A DNA stretch of 64,000 nt. Source: Kribbella antiqua (GTDB lineage: Bacteria; Actinomycetota; Actinomycetes; Propionibacteriales; Kribbellaceae). Below, piece by piece: positions 59,920 to 64,000 of the stretch (position 1 is the first letter of the stretch; every line of letters starts with the position of its first letter). The stretch lies in the NCBI RefSeq assembly GCF_004345665.1, contig NZ_SLWR01000002.1, positions 248,001 to 312,000 on the forward strand. Reading direction: 5' to 3'. Both the position numbers and the translations under genes were made by a program. The notes under the pieces are model-generated. The model worked only from the letters and a program-made list of their open reading frames with translations. It did not search any database and had not been told where the DNA came from.

Positions 59920-62679
59920 GTGATCGAGGTCAGTCTGTTGGGTCCGCCTCGGGTCGAGCGGGCCGGAATGCTTGTCGGGTTCGACACCCGCAAGGCGGTG
60001 GCGCTGCTCGCCCATCTGGCCCTGGCCGACCGGCCGCGCCCGCGGGACGCCCTGGCTGATCTGCTGTGGCCGGACAACGACATCGAGCACGCCCGCGGTG
60101 CGCTGCGGCGGACCCTGTCCACGCTGCGCACCGCGATCGGGGCCGAGTCTCTGGAGACCACCCGCGATCACGTCCGCCTGATCAAGGGCCAGGGCCTGTC
60201 CGTCGATGTCGACCGCTTCCGGGACCTGGTGACCGAGGGCGACCTGCACACGGCCATCGGCCTGTTCCGCGGCGACTTCCTGGAGGGTTTCGGTCTGCGG
60301 GACTCCCCCGGCTTCGAGGATTGGGCGCGTAACCAGGCCGACACTTTGCGCCGCGAACTGACGGGCGCTCTTGCACAACTGGCTGCCGCCTTGGAGGAGG
60401 CCGGCGATTATTCGGCCGCCCTTGTGCACGTACGCCGCTGGCTGGCGCTCGACCCCTTGCACGAGCCGGCGCATCGCGCGCTCATCCGGCTGCACGCGCT
60501 CACCGGGGATCGGGCCGCGGCGCTGGTCCAATACCGCCAGTGCGTCCGCACTCTCTCCCGCGAGCTGGGGGTTTCGCCGCTCCCCGAGACCACCGAGCTC
60601 TACGAGGCCGTCAACACAGGCAAGCTCTTCGTGTCGCCGCCAACTGCGGAGACCGCGGAGACTCCGGCGCAGGAGACCCAGACACCGTTCGTCGGGCGGC
60701 ACGACGACATCCGTGCCGTCCGCGCGGTCTACGACGCGATCGATCATGACGGCCGGCTGGTCGTGGTCGAGGGCGAGGCCGGCATCGGCAAGACTCGTCT
60801 GGTCGAGGAGCTGCTCGTCGACCTCCGCAAGAACGGCGCCGCCGTACTGACCGGCCGGGCGTACGAGGACGAGGCAGCGCTGGCGTACGCGCCACTGGTC
60901 GACGCGCTGCGGGCCCGGTTGCGCGAGGACGCCCGCTGGGTCGACGACGTACCGGACCAGACGATCGCCGAGGTGTCCCGGCTCCTGCCAGAAATTGCCG
61001 ACGCCCGGCCTGAGCCCCAGGCCGAGGGCCCGGGAGCCGAAGCCAGGTTCCTCGCCGCCGTATGGGACACCCTCGCCGCGGCGGTGTCCGGACCCGTCCC
61101 CGGCGTGATCCACATCGACAACGCGCACTGGCTCGACGAGGCGTCCTTGGTTCTGCTCAGGTACGGCCTTCGCCGACTCGCGGGCCGGCCGCTGCTCATC
61201 ACGCTCACCTGGCGAACCCCCGCCGACCACCCGGTCAGCAGCGTCGTCGCGGAGGTTGCGCGAGGTGGTGGCGCCGTCCGCCGGCTCGGACGGCTGGACG
61301 TGGACGCGATAGGTGAGCTGCTGGCCGCCGCGCGCCCCTCGATGGACCGCGAACTGTTGCGCAGGTTGTACGACGAGACCGAGGGCGTGCCGCTGCTGGT
61401 CGTCGAATACCTCAACGCCCTCACAACCGGTGCCGACGAGAGCTGGCCGGTGCCGACCGGCGTCAACGACCTCCTGCGCGCACGCCTCGACAGGGTCAGC
61501 GACACCGGCATGCAGGTACTGGCCGCCGCGGCGGTCCTCGGGAGATCGTTCGACGTCGACACGGTCCGTGCGGTCAGCGGGCGTACTGACGAGGAGACCG
61601 TCGCCTCGCTGGAGGAACTGGTACGCCGCGGGCTGATCCGCGAAGGAGCCCTCGACTACGACTTCGTCCACGACCAACTGCGAAGACTCGTGTCCGACGA
61701 CACCAGCCTTGCCCGGCGCCGACTGCTGCACGCCCGGGCGGCCCGCGCCGTTCACGGCCCGGCAGCAGTCGTTGCCCATCACCTCCAACTCGCCGGCCAT
61801 GACCAGGAGGCCGCCCAGGCCTACGCTGCCGCCGCCGGCCAAGCCCGCAAGGTCTACGCCAACGCTGAGGCCCTCGAACACCTTCACGCAGCGCTGGCGC
61901 TCGGGCACGACAGTCCGTCCACGCTGCACGCCTCGATCGGAGACCTCGAGACGCTCGCCGGAAACTACACCGCCGCCGTGCGCAGCTACGAACTGGCAGC
62001 CGCCGACGCACCCGCCGCCGACCTGCCCGGGATCGAACACCGCCTGGGGCGCCTGCGTCACAGGCGCGGGGAATGGGCACTCGCGGAGGCACATTTCCGC
62101 GCTGCATTGGAAAACCTGCCGCCCGGACAACCTGCCGAGCAGGCTCGCATCACAGCCGACATGAGCCTCACCCGCCACAACGCCGGTGACGTGGCCGGTG
62201 CGACGGAACTCGCCCGCCAGGCACTCGCGTTCGCCACCGATTCAGGTGACCGACGAGCCCTCGGCCAGGCACACAACATGCTCGGCATGCTCGCGACCGC
62301 CGACGGCCGCATCGACGACGCCTTCCAGCATCTCAGGACCGGCCGCGACCTCGCTGAGCAGATCGGCGACCTGCCCGGCCGCGTCGCGGCGCTGAACAAC
62401 CTCGCCCTCGCCCATCGTGCCCACGGAGAACTGGAACCCGCGCTCGAACTCGCCAACACCGCGCTCGCGCTTTGTACCGAGGAGGGCGACCGCCACCGCG
62501 AGGCCGCGTTGCACAACAACCTCGCCGACCTGCACCACGCCCTCGGCCACCACGACGAGACGATGCGACACCTGAAGTCAGCGGTGGCGATCTTCGCCGA
62601 GGTGGGCGCTCCGCACGGCACGAACATCGACCCCGCCGACGAACCCCGTCCAGAGCTATGGAAACTCGTCCGCTGGTAA
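59920..62679 (+). CDS. SARP-type regulator: winged helix - BTAD - AAA ATPase - TPR
   Basis: A 919-residue AfsR/DnrI-type activator. Residues 1-95 are an OmpR-like winged helix (IEVSLLGPPRVERAG and LADLLWPDNDIEHARGALRR). The BTAD domain (about 100-235) contains HVRRWLALDPLHEPAHRALI and QYRQCVRTLSRELGVSPLPE. The ATPase domain has FVGRHDDIRAV, Walker A EGEAGIGKTRLV (Lys291) and VIHIDNAHWLDEASLVLL. The C-terminal 300 residues are TPR repeats, such as ALNNLALAHRAHGELEPAL. GTG 59920 (or 59917) follows a G-rich stretch; the longer frame to 59854 gives an Arg-rich tail unlike SARPs. It probably controls the divergent operon. Confidence 0.9.
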   Translation: MIEVSLLGPPRVERAGMLVGFDTRKAVALLAHLALADRPRPRDALADLLWPDNDIEHARGALRRTLSTLRTAIGAESLETTRDHVRLIKGQGLSVDVDRFRDLVTEGDLHTAIGLFRGDFLEGFGLRDSPGFEDWARNQADTLRRELTGALAQLAAALEEAGDYSAALVHVRRWLALDPLHEPAHRALIRLHALTGDRAAALVQYRQCVRTLSRELGVSPLPETTELYEAVNTGKLFVSPPTAETAETPAQETQTPFVGRHDDIRAVRAVYDAIDHDGRLVVVEGEAGIGKTRLVEELLVDLRKNGAAVLTGRAYEDEAALAYAPLVDALRARLREDARWVDDVPDQTIAEVSRLLPEIADARPEPQAEGPGAEARFLAAVWDTLAAAVSGPVPGVIHIDNAHWLDEASLVLLRYGLRRLAGRPLLITLTWRTPADHPVSSVVAEVARGGGAVRRLGRLDVDAIGELLAAARPSMDRELLRRLYDETEGVPLLVVEYLNALTTGADESWPVPTGVNDLLRARLDRVSDTGMQVLAAAAVLGRSFDVDTVRAVSGRTDEETVASLEELVRRGLIREGALDYDFVHDQLRRLVSDDTSLARRRLLHARAARAVHGPAAVVAHHLQLAGHDQEAAQAYAAAAGQARKVYANAEALEHLHAALALGHDSPSTLHASIGDLETLAGNYTAAVRSYELAAADAPAADLPGIEHRLGRLRHRRGEWALAEAHFRAALENLPPGQPAEQARITADMSLTRHNAGDVAGATELARQALAFATDSGDRRALGQAHNMLGMLATADGRIDDAFQHLRTGRDLAEQIGDLPGRVAALNNLALAHRAHGELEPALELANTALALCTEEGDRHREAALHNNLADLHHALGHHDETMRHLKSAVAIFAEVGAPHGTNIDPADEPRPELWKLVRW

Positions 62680-63205
62680 ACGGTCGAGCGCGCGGTTGAC
62701 AATGGCGGCCCTCCGGAGGATGGTGAGCGACTTAGGGCGTTTGCGGTGCTGATCTCAGGCTTGTCCGTCGACGACAACAGTGGGAGCCGCCGTTCGGCGG
62801 GCTCCTCGCAGGGAGCTCAGCCACACGACGGGACTGCCCATCTACTGGCCTGCCTTGCAAGCTCCGCCGCCCTCGTTGTTCGACGCCTGCGGCCTGAGTG
62901 CCGACCGCGGAGCTCATCATCTTGCTGCGCCCCGCCCATGGAGGGAGTGGCGGGGCGCAGGAAGCACACCAAGCTCGCAGCCGCCGTATGACACCGACTC
63001 CGCCCGTTATGTGCCGCTAGTCGCGAGTGGATAGGTGGCCCACAGGTGGCCAGCCATGCATGCCCGGCACCCCTCCAGCTGGGCCGCCCCCAAGCGGGCT
63101 GGTCACCGTCACTGGCCTCTCGCGCAGGCCGCGCGACCGATCCCGGCGATGAAGCGGGTGGGGTCCAGGCCTGGACCATCTGACGGAGTGCGACCACTGT
63201 GAGGT
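62680..63205. other. 526-bp intergenic stretch without a convincing gene
   Basis: No frame here shows coding character: short open frames carry no recognisable motif and no good ribosome binding site. It contains a hairpin GGAGCCGCCG-TTC-GGCGGGCTCC near 62783-62805 (one-base bulge), about 105 bp after the SARP stop, and the longer perfect stem listed separately at 62925-62960. The rest looks like plain spacer DNA. Confidence 0.55.
62925..62960. terminator. 12-bp perfect GC-rich stem-loop
   Basis: CTGCGCCCCGCC (62925-62936) pairs exactly with GGCGGGGCGCAG (62949-62960) around a 12-nt loop. It lies 246 bp after the SARP gene and 245 bp before the acetyltransferase gene. A transcription stop is the simplest reading. 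The loop is longer than usual, so another structural role is possible. Confidence 0.5.
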
Positions 63206-64000
63206 GTGAATACCACCGCTGTACTACCGCACGACTGCACCGCCCGCCCACCTGAGCCAGCAGATGCCGAAGCATTGTTCGACATGCTCGCGGCTTACAA
63301 CACAGCGTTGATCGGAGTCGCGGACGGCACGGTGGACGAGGTCGCCGACCGCATCGTCGAGCCCGGCTTCGACCGCGGGACCGACGGCTTCCTGGTCCTC
63401 GCCGGGGACGGTCTGCCGGTCGGCTACGGGACGACCTTCGGCAGGGGCGACCGTGAAGTCGTCGGAATCCAGGTGTGGTCGCAACAGGCGGCGGTCGCCG
63501 ACTGGCTGTTCGAGCAGACGATGCATCGTGCCCGCGAGATGGGACGCGAACGCGGCCACGCCGAGATCACCGTCGACACCGAGGTGTACCGAGCCGACGA
63601 GTCACTGCGCACGCTGTTGTCCGATCACGATTTCACCGCGAGTACGACGTACCAGCGGATGCGGATCGATCACACCGGCCCGATCGCCACCCCGGAGGCG
63701 CCGGCCGGCGTCGTGGTCCGGCGCGGCGCCTTCGACGACGCCACCCGCTGGACTGCTCACCAGATCATCATCGAGTGCCTCCGTGGCCAGGTCGGCTTCG
63801 TCGCCCGGCCGCACGACGAGTGGATCGAGGCCCTCGACGGCACCTCCACCTTCGACTGGTCTCTGATCACCCTGCTCGAGATCGACGGGCGGGCGGTCGC
63901 GATACGCCTGTGCAGCGAGGAGTACGTCGAGACTGAGAAGTGCGGCCACATCGGCATGCTCGGCGTATTCGAGGAGTTCCGCGGGCGTGGTCTCGCGACG
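63206..64000 (+). CDS. GNAT-family N-acetyltransferase (3' end beyond window)
   Basis: The frame is open from GTG 63206 to the right edge (265 codons) without a stop, so the gene is incomplete. The first part reads PADAEALFDMLAAYNTALIG, FLVLAGDGLPVGYGTTFGRG and MHRAREMGRERGHAEITVD, a degenerate first GNAT domain. The last visible residues GHIGMLGVFEEFRGRGLAT match motif A of GNAT enzymes, with the acetyl-CoA-binding RGRGLA loop. It is thus a tandem-GNAT protein of the kind that acetylates small amines or antibiotics. The start is uncertain because no clear ribosome binding site precedes the GTG. Confidence 0.82.
   Translation, partial: MNTTAVLPHDCTARPPEPADAEALFDMLAAYNTALIGVADGTVDEVADRIVEPGFDRGTDGFLVLAGDGLPVGYGTTFGRGDREVVGIQVWSQQAAVADWLFEQTMHRAREMGRERGHAEITVDTEVYRADESLRTLLSDHDFTASTTYQRMRIDHTGPIATPEAPAGVVVRRGAFDDATRWTAHQIIIECLRGQVGFVARPHDEWIEALDGTSTFDWSLITLLEIDGRAVAIRLCSEEYVETEKCGHIGMLGVFEEFRGRGLAT

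Noticed and set aside
59866-62178. Minus-strand open frame of 770 codons
   Set aside because: Antisense to the SARP-type regulator, with no recognisable domain.
62746-63034. Short plus-strand frames in the 526-bp gap
   Set aside because: No motif, no good ribosome binding site and interrupted by two hairpins.
1-64000. CRISPR array, tRNA, rRNA or prophage
   Set aside because: No regularly spaced direct repeats, cloverleaf sequences, rRNA segments, integrase or phage structural genes were recognised on either strand.

Overview
The window is 64 kb of high-GC, gene-dense DNA with frequent GTG starts and many 4-bp start/stop overlaps. The gene content (SARP/BTAD and LAL regulators, MMPL and Tat-exported proteins, LacI-controlled sugar loci with ricin-type lectin domains) points to a soil actinomycete. 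A Kribbella-like member of the Propionibacteriales is my best guess from gene content and codon style; no rRNA, tRNA or CRISPR was seen to confirm it.

Region 1 (1-15.0 kb, mostly minus strand) is a catabolic locus. An IclR-type regulator at 14.3 kb is divergent from a tightly packed 12-gene run: sarcosine/N-methyltryptophan oxidase-like protein, M14-type deacylase, a polyamine-type ABC importer (lipoprotein, ATPase, two permeases), class III aminotransferase, a second M14-type deacylase, aldehyde dehydrogenase, aldo/keto reductase, HAD hydrolase and a PuuB-like FAD amine oxidoreductase. A second class III aminotransferase (cut by the window edge) follows behind its own regulatory region. The logic is import, deacylation, deamination and aldehyde oxidation of an amine or acyl-amine. 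One permease gene carries an apparent 1-base frameshift.

Region 2 (15.0-21.2 kb) holds two hairpins beside a broken remnant of a secreted protein, a strong bidirectional terminator, an MMPL exporter with a two-component system, and a membrane-anchored protein of unknown function. Region 3 (21.3-29.7 kb) is recC-recB-recD, complete and translationally coupled.

Region 4 (29.7-40.1 kb) is the most interesting part: a fructan/difructose-anhydride locus. On the minus strand lie a sugar ABC importer, a GH172 (DUF2961) enzyme and a LacI regulator. Divergent from them are a 56-residue Tat-leader ORF, a GH91 inulin fructotransferase-like enzyme and a secreted GH32 enzyme with two ricin-type lectin domains. 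Four LacI-type palindromes (TGCCAAAA-N1/2-TTTTGGCA type) sit in the shared control region. The set fits a route inulin -> difructose dianhydride -> import -> hydrolysis. The Tat leader and the GH91 body are in the same frame but separated by one TGA. A Gfo/Idh/MocA oxidoreductase closes the region.

Region 5 (40.1-51.7 kb) has RNase HI, a LAL (MalT-like) regulator with a membrane protein and a small protein downstream, a CehA/McbA-type metallohydrolase with a small partner, an ABC-2 exporter divergent from a two-component system, and a lipoprotein. Region 6 (51.9-62.7 kb) is an apparent eight-gene minus-strand operon: four tandem paralogous membrane proteins that look like sensor kinases without a kinase core, a GAF-PP2C-HATPase phosphatase, two STAS antagonists and an unknown protein. 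It is divergent from a SARP/BTAD-AAA-TPR regulator. The window ends in a GNAT acetyltransferase cut by the right edge.
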